Source: Rothia sp. ZJ932
GTDB taxonomy: Bacteria > Actinomycetota > Actinomycetes > Actinomycetales > Micrococcaceae
Reading direction: 5' to 3'
Assembly: GCF_016924835.1 (NCBI RefSeq)
Contig: NZ_CP070480.1
Location: 1,178,001 to 1,242,000 of the forward strand
DNA: 64,000 nt
Positions 26,471 to 35,305 of the stretch are shown in pieces. The position numbers and the translations under genes were made by a program. Every line of letters begins with the position of its first letter. Positions within the stretch are counted from its first letter, which is position 1. The notes beneath the pieces were generated by a model. That model worked only from the letters and a program-made list of their open reading frames with translations. It made no database searches and was not told the origin of the DNA.

Positions 26471-29125
26471 GTGAATAACGAAAACTTAACGAGAGAAGAA
26501 GCAGCCCAGCGTGCAGAATTGCTCACCGTAGATACCTACGATGTCCACGTCGATCTCACCCACGCTGCAGATACATCCTTTGCCTCCTACCCCACCGCAA
26601 CCACCGTAAAGTTCACGGTGGGTCAGGCACAAGAAACCTTCATTGACTACATCCACCAGTCTATCGACTCCGTAAAACTCAACGGGGAGCATCTCAACCT
26701 CAGTCACGCAGTTGAGGGGTCTCGTATCATCTTCACTCCCCTACCCGGAGAGAACGTCCTGACCATACACGGCAGGTCCTTTTTCTCCCGCTCTGGAGAG
26801 GGTTTGCACCGCTACATTGACCCCAAAGACGGCAAGGTATACCTCTACACCCAGTACGAGCCTGCCGACTGCCGCAGGGTATTCCCCAATTTTGAGCAGC
26901 CAGATCTGAAAGCTGTCTTCAACTTTCGCGTGACGGCTCCCAGCCACTGGGTGGTCAGCTCAAATGCGCAGCTAGAGCGCACCCTTGAGGACCCGTCAGA
27001 CAGCTCGGTCTCCAAGCGCATTTTTGCTCCTACCAAGCGTATTTCTACCTATATCACTACCCTGCTTGCCGGGGAATATCATGTAGAGCGCAGCATCTAC
27101 ACCCCCACGTCCAGCGTCAATTCCGGCAAAATTCCATTGGTAGCCTACTGCCGTCAGTCGCTTGCCGAGCATTTTGATGCACAGAACATTTTCGCAGTAA
27201 CCCAGCAGGGGCTTGATTTCTTCCAGGATTTGTTCGACTACCCCTACCCCTTTGAAAAGTATGAGCAGGCTTTTGTACCCGAGTACAACCTCGGTGCTAT
27301 GGAAAACCCCGGTCTCGTGACCTTCACCGAGGGTTATATTTATGTTTCGGGAGCCACCAAGGCAGATCTTGAGGCGCGAGCCAACGTTATTTGTCATGAA
27401 ATGTCGCATATGTGGTTTGGTGATCTCGTGACCATGAAGTGGTGGGACGATCTGTGGCTTAAAGAATCGTTTGCTGATTTTATGGGTACGCTCGGCTCCA
27501 TTGAAGCCAACGGTTTCGAGGACGCGTGGGTTACTTTCGCGAATCGCCGCAAGGCGTGGGCTTATTATCAGGATCAATTGCCGACGACCCACCCTATTGT
27601 GGCGGATATACCGCATTTGGAAGCTGCAAAGCAGAATTTTGACGGTATTACCTATGCCAAGGGCGCTTCGGCTCTTAAGCAACTCGTGGCATTTGTCGGT
27701 TTTGAATCTTTCATCGCGGCGGCGCGTACCTACTTCAAGCGCCACGAATATCAGAACACTACCCTTGATGATTTCTTAGCAGTGCTCGATGAAGCGTGTA
27801 ACCGTGATGTTTTCACTTGGGCACATGCCTGGTTGCGAACCAGCGGTTTATCTACCCTGCGTACCGAGCGCGTCCGCACACCAGATGGGGGCGTTGAGCT
27901 CTATGTTCATCAGGAACTTCCAGCCGGCGTGCCTGCACAGTTGGGACGACCACATCAGCTCAAGTGCGCCACTTTCACGTTGAGAGGTGACGCTCTAACA
28001 CCCTCCGGCACCATAGCGTTGGAGATTCCTGCGGGCGAAAGTGTACGTGTCAAGCTCGAACTGTGCGATGCTGATCAGCAACTCGTTAGTGATGCGGATG
28101 TACTGCTACTCAACGCTGAAGACCTTTCATACGCCAAAGTTATTTTGGACGAGGACGATGGCAGGTCACTGGTGATGCAACGCATTTCGACTCTTGAGGA
28201 CGCGCTCACCCGCGGGCTCATGTGGGGTAGCTTGTGGAACCAGGTGCGTGATGCTCTATTACCAGCGGCTGATTTTGTTCAGATGGTCGCCTCTCATGTG
28301 GCTCACGAAGCCTCTGCGACCCTCTTGGCGTCTATAACGAGTCAGTCTCAAAGTGCCATCAAGTCTTATGCCCCCGCTAATGAACGGGCTGCTCTCTGGA
28401 GCACTCTGTACGACGCTTTTGCGCAGGCACTGCAGCTAGCAGCACCGGGAAGCGATAGTCAGCTGATTCTCTTGCGCGCCACCCTCAGTTGCGCGGCTCA
28501 CACCGATCGGGGTATTGAGTTCGCCCAAGACGTTGCCCGTGGAGCCTTAGAGAACCTTGAAGGCACGGCTATCACTGGCTTGGAGGGAATCAACTACACC
28601 CAGTCATTAGGATGGTCAGCACTGATTGCTCTTGCTAGCCATGACCGCGTTGAGGGTTCAGTTCTTGAACAGGGTCGCGCTTTTAACCCTTCTGCCACAG
28701 CGGAGAGGGGTTTCGCGTTTGCGACTGCGGCGCGTCCGCTAGCATCGGTTAAGAAAGCTGCATTTGAGGCAGTGATGACTAACGCTGAGCTTTCCAACGA
28801 AATTCTCACCGCCACCGCCAACGGTTATCAGGCTGGACCACATGAGTTGCGTGAGGATGATGCGCAGCAATACTTTGACCTGCTAACTCGTGTGTGGAGT
28901 GAGCGTTCGATTGTGATGGCTACTCGCGTTATTGATGGTCTCTACCCCGATGCGACATTTCAAGACGAACCTGCTATTAACGATCACCCGGCAGTAGCCT
29001 TAGGCGAGCAGTGGCTTGCAGATCATGAAGCCGCTCCGAGCGCATTACGCCGAAAAATCATCGAACATGTTGACGATGCGCGCCGCAGCCTAACAGCACA
29101 AGCAGCAAGGAGCACTCAGAGATAA
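26471..29125 (+). CDS. pepN: Aminopeptidase N (M1 family)
   Basis: Zinc aminopeptidase that removes N-terminal amino acids from peptides in the cytoplasm. The 884-residue protein starts at GTG 26471 with NNENLTREEAAQRA, the usual actinobacterial PepN start. The exopeptidase motif GAMEN is at 275-279, the zinc site HEMSH at 309-313 with the third ligand Glu332. The C-terminal 300 residues form the ERAP1-like helical domain. The upstream region has only a weak ribosome site (AGGTGAT). It stands alone, with an inverted repeat after it. Confidence 0.96.
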   Translation: MNNENLTREEAAQRAELLTVDTYDVHVDLTHAADTSFASYPTATTVKFTVGQAQETFIDYIHQSIDSVKLNGEHLNLSHAVEGSRIIFTPLPGENVLTIHGRSFFSRSGEGLHRYIDPKDGKVYLYTQYEPADCRRVFPNFEQPDLKAVFNFRVTAPSHWVVSSNAQLERTLEDPSDSSVSKRIFAPTKRISTYITTLLAGEYHVERSIYTPTSSVNSGKIPLVAYCRQSLAEHFDAQNIFAVTQQGLDFFQDLFDYPYPFEKYEQAFVPEYNLGAMENPGLVTFTEGYIYVSGATKADLEARANVICHEMSHMWFGDLVTMKWWDDLWLKESFADFMGTLGSIEANGFEDAWVTFANRRKAWAYYQDQLPTTHPIVADIPHLEAAKQNFDGITYAKGASALKQLVAFVGFESFIAAARTYFKRHEYQNTTLDDFLAVLDEACNRDVFTWAHAWLRTSGLSTLRTERVRTPDGGVELYVHQELPAGVPAQLGRPHQLKCATFTLRGDALTPSGTIALEIPAGESVRVKLELCDADQQLVSDADVLLLNAEDLSYAKVILDEDDGRSLVMQRISTLEDALTRGLMWGSLWNQVRDALLPAADFVQMVASHVAHEASATLLASITSQSQSAIKSYAPANERAALWSTLYDAFAQALQLAAPGSDSQLILLRATLSCAAHTDRGIEFAQDVARGALENLEGTAITGLEGINYTQSLGWSALIALASHDRVEGSVLEQGRAFNPSATAERGFAFATAARPLASVKKAAFEAVMTNAELSNEILTATANGYQAGPHELREDDAQQYFDLLTRVWSERSIVMATRVIDGLYPDATFQDEPAINDHPAVALGEQWLADHEAAPSALRRKIIEHVDDARRSLTAQAARSTQR

Positions 29126-29172
29126 ACAGTAGGCTTATCAAGATGCTGCCAAAGTGATTCAAGCAATCTTAC

Positions 29173-29217
29173 AAATGCCGGTTTAAGGAGTCATAAATAC
29201 CCCTCAAACCGGCATTT
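29173..29217. terminator. Inverted repeat after pepN, probable terminator
   Basis: A perfect 12-bp inverted repeat (AAATGCCGGTTT at 29173-29184 and its complement at 29206-29217), which can extend inward imperfectly. The following T-run is short, so termination may be weak. Confidence 0.65.
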
Positions 29218-29266
29218 CGTGAGAAGCTATACAAGTAGTTTTGCAACCATTTCAAGGAGTTGGACG

Positions 29267-30430
29267 TTGGCCGAATTTGCACTGGGCGATCGTGGATCAG
29301 TAAATATCATCACTCATGATTTTTATGACGCTGAGATTCTGCAGGTCTTTGAAGAACTCCAAATGGATCGTGAACGTATCTGGAGCGGTCAGGCTCGTCT
29401 GGTCCCAGAGCCGGATAACCCCCGCTCCTCACGTTCGATTGCTGTCTACATTGACGACCTTAAAGTTGGCAGGCTCTCCCCCGAGGACGCTGCCGAGTAT
29501 TGGAACCCCATTGCGCGTGTGGTTGCCAGCGGGTATGACGCGATGTCTTACCTTCAGCTAACCGCTGTTTTGCGTAAGAATGGGGGCGAACCCTTCATTG
29601 AGAGCCAAGGTATTCTCTCACTCAGCGCTCCGGGTTCTCTATTCCCGCTTAACCAGGCACCAGCTCAGGCTACCCTGCTACCTCAGGGGGCGTCCATGAA
29701 GGTTCTTGACGAGAAAGACCATTCGTCATATCTGCACACGATTCTGCCCTCCAACGGTGAAGGTCGAGTCATTTTGGCACTTGAAGCTAACCAAATTAAG
29801 CTTAACGACGGCACCGTCGTTGATTCTGTTGATGTTCTCCACGACCGCAAGGTCGTGGGTCGTCTCAGTACACAAATTTCTGAGCAGTTAGCCCCCGTTA
29901 TCCGCTACGCATTTGAGAACAATAAACTCACCAGCGCATGGGGCACTATTCGCGGCAATTCCTTTGAAATCTCTCTGACAGTTCAAGCGGCACGCCCTTC
30001 TGAGCTTCCTCAGGAATGGTTTGATACTCTGCCCAATAATGTTCCGGAGCTTATTGCCGAGAGCGATCACTATGAGGTTCCTGCAGCCTACATTCCTTCC
30101 GAGGGTGAAACTCAGCAGGTTTCTACGCCCAAGAAACGTCGTGCCTTTGGCGGTTCAGCTGCATCTCCCGCTCCGGTATCAGCCGCAGATAACCCTGTAG
30201 AAACTTCTACAGCTTCAGCACCTGCTTTTTCTTCTCGACTGGCTGCACTGCTGGGCGTTTTTGGCGGTTTGATTCTCGCTGGCGGCATCGTCCTCATCTT
30301 TACCCGCCCCCTTCTGCTGGGTATTCTGGGCACTGTGTTGGGGGCTTCTCTTGTGCTCATGGGTCTGCACTTCGGTCGCTACTCAATTACCGACACTGAT
30401 GCTGCTGAAAGCACTGTGACCGACTCATAG
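29267..30430 (+). CDS. Membrane protein of unknown function
   Basis: I do not recognise a characterised family. From the TTG at 29267 (AAGGAG seven bases upstream) the protein has 387 residues. Two related soluble segments can be seen: residues about 30-150 (GQARLVPEPDNPRSSRSIAV) and 150-250 (EGRVILALEANQIKLNDGTV), each ending in a similar pattern (KVGRLSPEDAAEYWNPIARV and VVGRLSTQISEQLAPVIRYA), so the protein may contain a duplicated domain. A proline- and serine-rich linker leads to two C-terminal helices (about 325-345 and 349-370). It is followed by a strong terminator and has no operon partner. Confidence 0.75.
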   Translation: MAEFALGDRGSVNIITHDFYDAEILQVFEELQMDRERIWSGQARLVPEPDNPRSSRSIAVYIDDLKVGRLSPEDAAEYWNPIARVVASGYDAMSYLQLTAVLRKNGGEPFIESQGILSLSAPGSLFPLNQAPAQATLLPQGASMKVLDEKDHSSYLHTILPSNGEGRVILALEANQIKLNDGTVVDSVDVLHDRKVVGRLSTQISEQLAPVIRYAFENNKLTSAWGTIRGNSFEISLTVQAARPSELPQEWFDTLPNNVPELIAESDHYEVPAAYIPSEGETQQVSTPKKRRAFGGSAASPAPVSAADNPVETSTASAPAFSSRLAALLGVFGGLILAGGIVLIFTRPLLLGILGTVLGASLVLMGLHFGRYSITDTDAAESTVTDS

Positions 30431-30462
30431 CCGGTTTGAGAGTTACCTGAGACTTAAAAAAT

Positions 30463-30503
30463 AAAGAGTGCGCCCCACCGATAAAAGGTAGGGCGCACTC
30501 TTT
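30463..30503. terminator. Terminator between the unknown membrane gene and the LCP gene
   Basis: A 17-bp stem with one mismatch (30463-30479 with 30487-30503), an A-run at its left edge and TTTAGTATTTT to the right; suited to stop both convergent genes. Confidence 0.9.
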
Positions 30504-30526
30504 AGTATTTTCTCGGCAATGAGAGT

Positions 30527-31735
30527 TTAGTCGGCGCCGTAGGTGGCTACGTAGTTCTCCATGGTGCCTGTGTTCAGGGCGTTGGAAAGAGCTGCGTTAG
30601 CGTTGAGGTCAACCACCACGATTGACTGCCCATCGTAAGACCAGCCGGTACCAGCATTCGGCAGAGTCATCATGCGCATACTGAAGTTGGGGTTGGTAAA
30701 CATCGGGGATGCAATCTGGGTGATGGTCCCTGCATCCAAACCGTTATCGACGCGCATGTAAGGCGCAATGGATTCTATCGTTGATTTGAACTCAGTAGCG
30801 TTGCTCAAAATACCGCGAGACTTCAGAGAATTGAAGACTCCGCGCAGGAAAGCACGCTGGTTACGGACACGCTGGTAGTCACCGTCGAGGAACTGGTAAC
30901 GCTGACGCACGTACACCAGGGCTTTGCCGCCGTCCATCTCGTTGGGACCAGCAGTGTAGGTGTAAGGGCCAGCGCTAAAGGGAATAGCGTTATTGACGGT
31001 GACGCCGCCGAGGGTATCTACCAGTTTCTTGAAACCAAAGAACTCGATTTCAGCAACGTGGTCAATGCGAACGTTGAGCAACTGCTCAATAGCACTTACC
31101 TGCAGGGCTACTCCACCGTAGTTGAGAGCAGCGTTAATCTTGGCTGCACCAAAACCGGGGATATTAACCCAGGTATCGCGCATAACTGAAATGACGTATG
31201 CACCCGATCCGTCCTCAGGAATGTGCAAAACCATAATGGTATCTGCACGAGCACCGGAAACACCTTCGCTGTTATTAGCACCGCGAGTGTCAGAACCCAG
31301 CAAAAGCACGTTAGTTGCAGCTGTATCAGCGGGTCGGCTCCAGTTACCATTTTCGATCGAGTCGGGAATACCGTTACCATTTCGATCAAGGTCAGAGGCA
31401 AGGGTCTTACCCTCGGAGTTCTCCAGAGTGTACTCAGTACCGGCAGGTGCCGCTACAAGGGAACCCTCAGGACCGTCGGCATCCTTAGGTGCCTTTTCCC
31501 CCGCTTCAACTGCCTTTTTGAAAGCCTCAAGGTCTTCTTCTGGCACGGTACCGTCTTCGTTCGGAAATGCCTGTTCTGTATCTTCAAATTTTTCGGTATT
31601 GGTGTCCCACGCGCGTCCCACGCTGTAGATATAACCGCCAATACCCATACCTGCCACCAGCAAAAGTGCAAGCAAAATCAGAAGGATTTTCTTACCTTTT
31701 TTCTTTTGAGGTGGGGTTTCTGCTTGCACTGACAT
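30527..31735 (-). CDS. LytR-CpsA-Psr (LCP) family cell-wall ligase
   Basis: LCP proteins move lipid-linked glycopolymers such as teichoic acids or arabinogalactan onto peptidoglycan outside the membrane. The 402-residue protein has a short basic N-terminus, one membrane helix (about residues 16-36), an acidic stretch and then the LCP domain with LLGSDTRGANN, RADTIMVLHIPE, YVISVMRDTWVNIPG and VYVRQRYQFLDGDYQRVRNQR; these hold the conserved arginines and aspartates that bind the pyrophosphate. The gene is single. The exact polymer cannot be read from the sequence. Confidence 0.93.
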   Translation of the reverse strand: MSVQAETPPQKKKGKKILLILLALLLVAGMGIGGYIYSVGRAWDTNTEKFEDTEQAFPNEDGTVPEEDLEAFKKAVEAGEKAPKDADGPEGSLVAAPAGTEYTLENSEGKTLASDLDRNGNGIPDSIENGNWSRPADTAATNVLLLGSDTRGANNSEGVSGARADTIMVLHIPEDGSGAYVISVMRDTWVNIPGFGAAKINAALNYGGVALQVSAIEQLLNVRIDHVAEIEFFGFKKLVDTLGGVTVNNAIPFSAGPYTYTAGPNEMDGGKALVYVRQRYQFLDGDYQRVRNQRAFLRGVFNSLKSRGILSNATEFKSTIESIAPYMRVDNGLDAGTITQIASPMFTNPNFSMRMMTLPNAGTGWSYDGQSIVVVDLNANAALSNALNTGTMENYVATYGAD

Positions 31736-31826
31736 GCACGCCCCCGTTCATAAATACTAAAAATCTTTCTTCTTAGACAGAAAGTAAAGATGGAATTTAT
31801 TTAGATTCTACTGATTTATATATAAA

Positions 31827-31864
31827 AAGCACCCCGAAACTTACTGAAAAGTTCCGGGGTGTTT
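31827..31864 (-). terminator. Terminator of rpmE2
   Basis: A 16-bp stem with a G-U pair (31827-31842 with 31849-31864); on the minus strand it runs into TTTTTATATA, a T-run. It closes the L31 gene. Confidence 0.88.
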
Positions 31865-31885
31865 GAAATAACAGGGCTAGAAAGA

Positions 31886-32143
31886 TTAAGCCTTGCTACC
31901 GAAGTTCTTGAAACGAGCGTTGAAACGCTCAACACGACCAGCGGCGTCCATGATGCGCTGCTTACCAGTGTAGAAGGGGTGTGAAGCTGATGAAATTTCA
32001 ACTTCTACGAGGGGGTACTCGTTGCCGTCTTCCCACTTCTCAGTCTTTGATGAGGTCATGGTTGACCGGGTCAGGAACGCTTCGCCTGATGCCAAGTCGC
32101 GGAAAATGACGGGGTGGTAATCCGGGTGGATTTCAGCCTTCAT
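31886..32143 (-). CDS. rpmE2: 50S ribosomal protein L31 type B (zinc-free)
   Basis: Large-subunit ribosomal protein. The 85-residue sequence has the L31 start [16 protein letters not shown] and the [21 protein letters not shown] end. The CxxC zinc pairs of type A L31 are missing, so this is the zinc-independent form that usually replaces type A when zinc is scarce. No clear Zur box was found upstream, so its regulation is open. It is transcribed alone and ends in a terminator. Confidence 0.96.
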   Translation of the reverse strand: MKAEIHPDYHPVIFRDLASGEAFLTRSTMTSSKTEKWEDGNEYPLVEVEISSASHPFYTGKQRIMDAAGRVERFNARFKNFGSKA

Positions 32144-32347
32144 ATTGTTTACCTTCTTTACTTGCCTGGATTTTGCCAGACACGGTACATCTGTAATGGG
32201 ATCCGATCTTCAAGGTAAAGATCTTATCGCTGCGTGAACAGCCAAGAACCCACTCTAGCATTAGACGGCTATCAAAAACTATTCTGAGCGGCAGTTATTT
32301 GCTGACAGTGATATAGCCTTAATCACCTCAGGTGCAGCACGATTGCC

Positions 32348-33217
32348 CTAGCGCGGACGTGTCTCCCAGAAAGCGACGGCGCTGGCGGCTGCGACGTTGA
32401 GTGAGTCCACTCCGTGGCTCATGGGAATCATGACGGTATGCTGAGTCTTCGCCAGGGTCTGGGGTGAAAGCCCGTGCCCTTCGGTTCCCAGAATGAGCGC
32501 TAGTTTTTCGTCGTGGCGTTCTGCTAGTTCGGTGAGGCTCAAAGAATCCTCTTCAAGTGCTAGAGCGGCGGTAGTGAACCCCAGCTCGTGCAGCTGGTCG
32601 AGTGCGTCCGGCCAGCTCTCCAGGCGTGCCCACGGTACCTGAAAGACAGTGCCCATTGAGACCTTGATAGAACGGCGGTAGAGGGGGTCAGCGCAGCGCG
32701 GGGTTACAAGAACCGCATCCACATCAAGTGCCGCTGCGGATCGAAAGATAGCGCCCACATTGGTGTGATCCACAATGTCTTCAAGAATTGCGATGCGGCG
32801 TGCATCTTTGAGTAACTCCCCCAGAGCCATTGGTTCGGGGCGTTGCATGGCGGCGAGCGCACCTCTGTGCAGGTGGTAGCCGGTGATGGTTTCGAGTTCT
32901 TCTTCGCTGCCGATGTAGGCGGGTGTGGTGGGGTATTGGGTGAGTAGGTCGTGCAGGTCGTCTGCCCATTTTTCGCTCATGAGGAAGGAGCGGGGTTGGT
33001 GTCCTGCAGCGAGTGCTCGGCGGATGACTTTGGAAGATTCTGCGATGTAGATGCCCCATTGGGTTTCTTGGGTGGAGCGTAGTTTGACGTCGGTGAGTGA
33101 GGTGTAGTGGCGGGTGTCAGTTTCTGGTGTCTGAGTGAGGGGGTGGGTGTTGGGTAGGGCGTGGATGCGTTGGGTGCGTTCTTGGAGTTGTGTGGGGGTG
33201 CGTTGTTTGGGTTTCAT
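32348..33217 (-). CDS. TrmH/SpoU family RNA 2'-O-methyltransferase
   Basis: SPOUT-class enzyme that methylates the 2'-hydroxyl of a ribose in rRNA or tRNA. Of 289 residues, the first 110 form the substrate-binding domain and the rest the knotted methyltransferase domain, with motif 1 DHTNVGAIFRSAAAL, motif 2 LILGTEGHGLS and motif 3 IPMSHGVDSLNVAAASAVAF. The nucleoside target cannot be assigned. The N-terminus is unusually rich in threonine, proline, histidine and glutamine, which follows from the strong strand bias of this stretch of DNA. Confidence 0.9.
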   Translation of the reverse strand: MKPKQRTPTQLQERTQRIHALPNTHPLTQTPETDTRHYTSLTDVKLRSTQETQWGIYIAESSKVIRRALAAGHQPRSFLMSEKWADDLHDLLTQYPTTPAYIGSEEELETITGYHLHRGALAAMQRPEPMALGELLKDARRIAILEDIVDHTNVGAIFRSAAALDVDAVLVTPRCADPLYRRSIKVSMGTVFQVPWARLESWPDALDQLHELGFTTAALALEEDSLSLTELAERHDEKLALILGTEGHGLSPQTLAKTQHTVMIPMSHGVDSLNVAAASAVAFWETRPR

Positions 33218-33299
33218 GGTTTCTCTTGCGGGGTGTATATGGGTTCAGGCGCGTTCTGTGGGTGAACGCGCCTGATGCGTGGGTGGTGGTGTGGGTTGG

Positions 33300-34085
33300 T
33301 TAGCGGGCGAAGGCGCTGTAGCGTCCTTTGTCGGTTTGGGTGAGGGTGAGGTCCATACCGTAGGTGGTGGCTAGGTTGGCTTCGGTGATGGTTTCTTCGA
33401 TGGGGCCTGCTGCTACGATTTGTCCGTCTTTGAGGAGTAGTGCGTGGGTGAAGCCGGCGGGGACTTCTTCGAGGTGGTGGGTGACGAGGATGGTTGCCGG
33501 TGCGTAGGTGTCTTGTGCTAGTTCGGTGAGGCGTGCGACGAGGTCTTCGCGTCCGGCGATGTCCATGCCTGCGCCTGGTTCATCGAGAAGGAGTAGTTCG
33601 GGGTCGGTCATGAGGGCGCGGGCGATGAGGGTGCGTTTGCGTTCGCCTTCTGAGAGGGTGCCGAAGGGTCGGTCGGTGAGGTCTGTCATGCCCCAGGCTG
33701 AGAGGAGTTCTCGGGCTTGGGTTTCATCCATTGAGTCGTATTCTTCGTTCCAGCGTCCTTGCACGCCGTAGGCTGCGGTGACGACGGTGTTGAGGACGGT
33801 TTCGTCGCCGGGAATTTGGGTGGCGAGCGCGGCGGATGAGATGCCGATGCGGGGGCGTAGTTCGAAGACGTCGACGGCGCCGAGGATTTCGTCGAGGATG
33901 TCTACTTCGCCTCGGGTGGGGTGGAGGCGGGCTGCTGCGATGGAGAGGAGGGTTGATTTGCCTGCGCCGTTGGGGCCGAGGATTACCCAGCGTTCGTCGT
34001 CGTTGACGTTCCAGGTGATGTTTTTAAGGAGGTTTTTGGTGCCTCGGGTGACGGTGACGTTTGAGAGTGTGAGTACTGAGGTCAT
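33300..34085 (-). CDS. ABC transporter ATP-binding protein (YlmA/ModF-like single ATPase)
   Basis: A single 261-residue ATPase domain: Walker A GPNGAGKST at residues 37-45, signature LSEGERKRTLIARALM, Walker B LLLLDEPGAGMD and the switch histidine in ILVTHH. No permease gene is adjacent, so its partner and cargo are unknown; stand-alone ATPases next to rRNA methylase genes are common in Micrococcales. The ATG at 34085 is chosen because sequence upstream of it is low-complexity and overlaps the serB promoter region. Confidence 0.85.
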   Translation of the reverse strand: MTSVLTLSNVTVTRGTKNLLKNITWNVNDDERWVILGPNGAGKSTLLSIAAARLHPTRGEVDILDEILGAVDVFELRPRIGISSAALATQIPGDETVLNTVVTAAYGVQGRWNEEYDSMDETQARELLSAWGMTDLTDRPFGTLSEGERKRTLIARALMTDPELLLLDEPGAGMDIAGREDLVARLTELAQDTYAPATILVTHHLEEVPAGFTHALLLKDGQIVAAGPIEETITEANLATTYGMDLTLTQTDKGRYSAFAR

Positions 34086-34173
34086 GGTTTTTAGTGTAGT
34101 GGTTTTTGGGGGTGGGTGGTGAATTTTTTGGGTGTGTGGTGGTGTGTGGTGGGTGGCACGTATTATGGGGGGT

Positions 34174-35103
34174 ATGACGAATGTAAAGATTGTTGCTTTA
34201 AGTGTTGATGGTGCTGTGTGTGTTGCGGGCGAGGGTGATTTGTTTGCGGGTCTGAGCTCTATTGAGGGTTTGGAGATCGAGGCGGGGATCATGATAGATG
34301 TTCCTGCGAGTGAGTGTGAGGGTGAGGCCGCGGGGCCTGCTTATGCGGTGTATGTGGCTGAGGGTAAGTTTAGGGGTTCTTTGGCTGATCTTCGCGCGGC
34401 TGTTAATGTGCGTGAGGATGTTTTGTTGGAGGGCTTTGAGGTGAGCGTGGTTGATCCTGAGCTGAGTAATGATGAGAAGAAGTTGCTGGTGATGGATGTT
34501 GATTCGACGCTGATTTGTCAGGAGGTTATTGATGAGTTGGCGGGTCATGCTGGGCGTGCTGAGGCTGTTGCGTCGGTGACGGAGCAGGCGATGCGTGGTG
34601 AGATTGATTTTGAGCATTCGTTGCGGACGCGTGTGGGTGTTTTGGAGGGGTTGTCGGAGCATGTAGTGGATGAGGTTGCTGCGCGTATTGTGTTGACTCC
34701 TGGTGCGACTGCTTTGGTGGAGGCTTTCTTGGAGCGGGATTACCCGGTGGCTGTGGTCTCTGGTGGTTTTGTGCAGGTGCTTAAGCCGGTGGCTCAGCGT
34801 TTGAATCTTTCCTATGCGCGGGCGAATGTTCTTGAGATTGAGAACGGGGTGCTCACCGGTGGGCTCTTGGGCGATATCATTGATGGTCAGGCGAAGAAGG
34901 ATGCTTTGCAGGAGTGGGCTAAGGAAGAGGGCGTCTCGAAGGATCAGGTTATTGCTGTGGGTGATGGCGCTAACGATATTTTGATGGTTGAGGCGGCTGC
35001 CTTGGGTATTGGGTTCAATTCTAAGAGCGCTTTGGCTGAGGTTGCGGATGCGCGTATTGAGATCCAGCGCTTGGACGCGGTGCGTCATTTTGTAGGCTTG
35101 TAG
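34174..35103 (+). CDS. serB: Phosphoserine phosphatase
   Basis: Last step of serine synthesis, dephosphorylating phosphoserine in the cytoplasm. The C-terminal two thirds are a HAD phosphatase: DVDST at 108-112 with nucleophile Asp108, the serine motif VVSGGFVQVLKPVA and the metal site AVGDGANDILM. The N-terminal 95 residues are a divergent small domain in the place of the ACT domain seen in longer SerB. The ATG at 34174 lies behind a G-rich ribosome site. Codons are strongly biased to G and T, as is the whole surrounding plus strand. Confidence 0.94.
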   Translation: MTNVKIVALSVDGAVCVAGEGDLFAGLSSIEGLEIEAGIMIDVPASECEGEAAGPAYAVYVAEGKFRGSLADLRAAVNVREDVLLEGFEVSVVDPELSNDEKKLLVMDVDSTLICQEVIDELAGHAGRAEAVASVTEQAMRGEIDFEHSLRTRVGVLEGLSEHVVDEVAARIVLTPGATALVEAFLERDYPVAVVSGGFVQVLKPVAQRLNLSYARANVLEIENGVLTGGLLGDIIDGQAKKDALQEWAKEEGVSKDQVIAVGDGANDILMVEAAALGIGFNSKSALAEVADARIEIQRLDAVRHFVGL

Positions 35104-35213
35104 TAGAAATTCGTCCTATTCCCCCTGGGTGAAAAACTCTTTATTGGTTCCTCGCAGGTCAGCCCATACACACTCGATGAAGATATAAGCTCATGAGAGT
35201 AAACGTATATAAA

Positions 35214-35259
35214 AAGAGCTGGGGCTCACCTTTGTGTATCAAGGTGAGCCTCAGCTCTT
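35214..35259. terminator. Terminator between serB and the short-chain dehydrogenase gene
   Basis: A 19-bp stem with one mismatch (35214-35232 with 35241-35259) and an 8-base loop; A-run on the left and TTGTTCTTT on the right, so it suits both convergent genes. Confidence 0.9.
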
Positions 35260-35305
35260 GTTCTTTGAGTGCCGACAGGCGAGAGCCCATCACAAGTATG
35301 GGGTT

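Noticed and set aside
26996-27745. A 249-codon open frame antisense to pepN
   Set aside because: It lies opposite the zinc-site region of a complete aminopeptidase and has no ribosome site or recognisable domain.
34198-35088. A 296-codon open frame antisense to serB
   Set aside because: It exists because the G/T-rich plus strand has few stop codons on its complement. The product is rich in asparagine, histidine, threonine and arginine and has no motif, while serB has complete catalytic motifs.
20600-35100. A replication origin or terminus marked by the change from A/C-rich to G/T-rich plus strand
   Set aside because: The skew switches back further right (A/C-rich again around 59 kb), and no dnaA boxes, dnaA gene or dif-like site was recognised.
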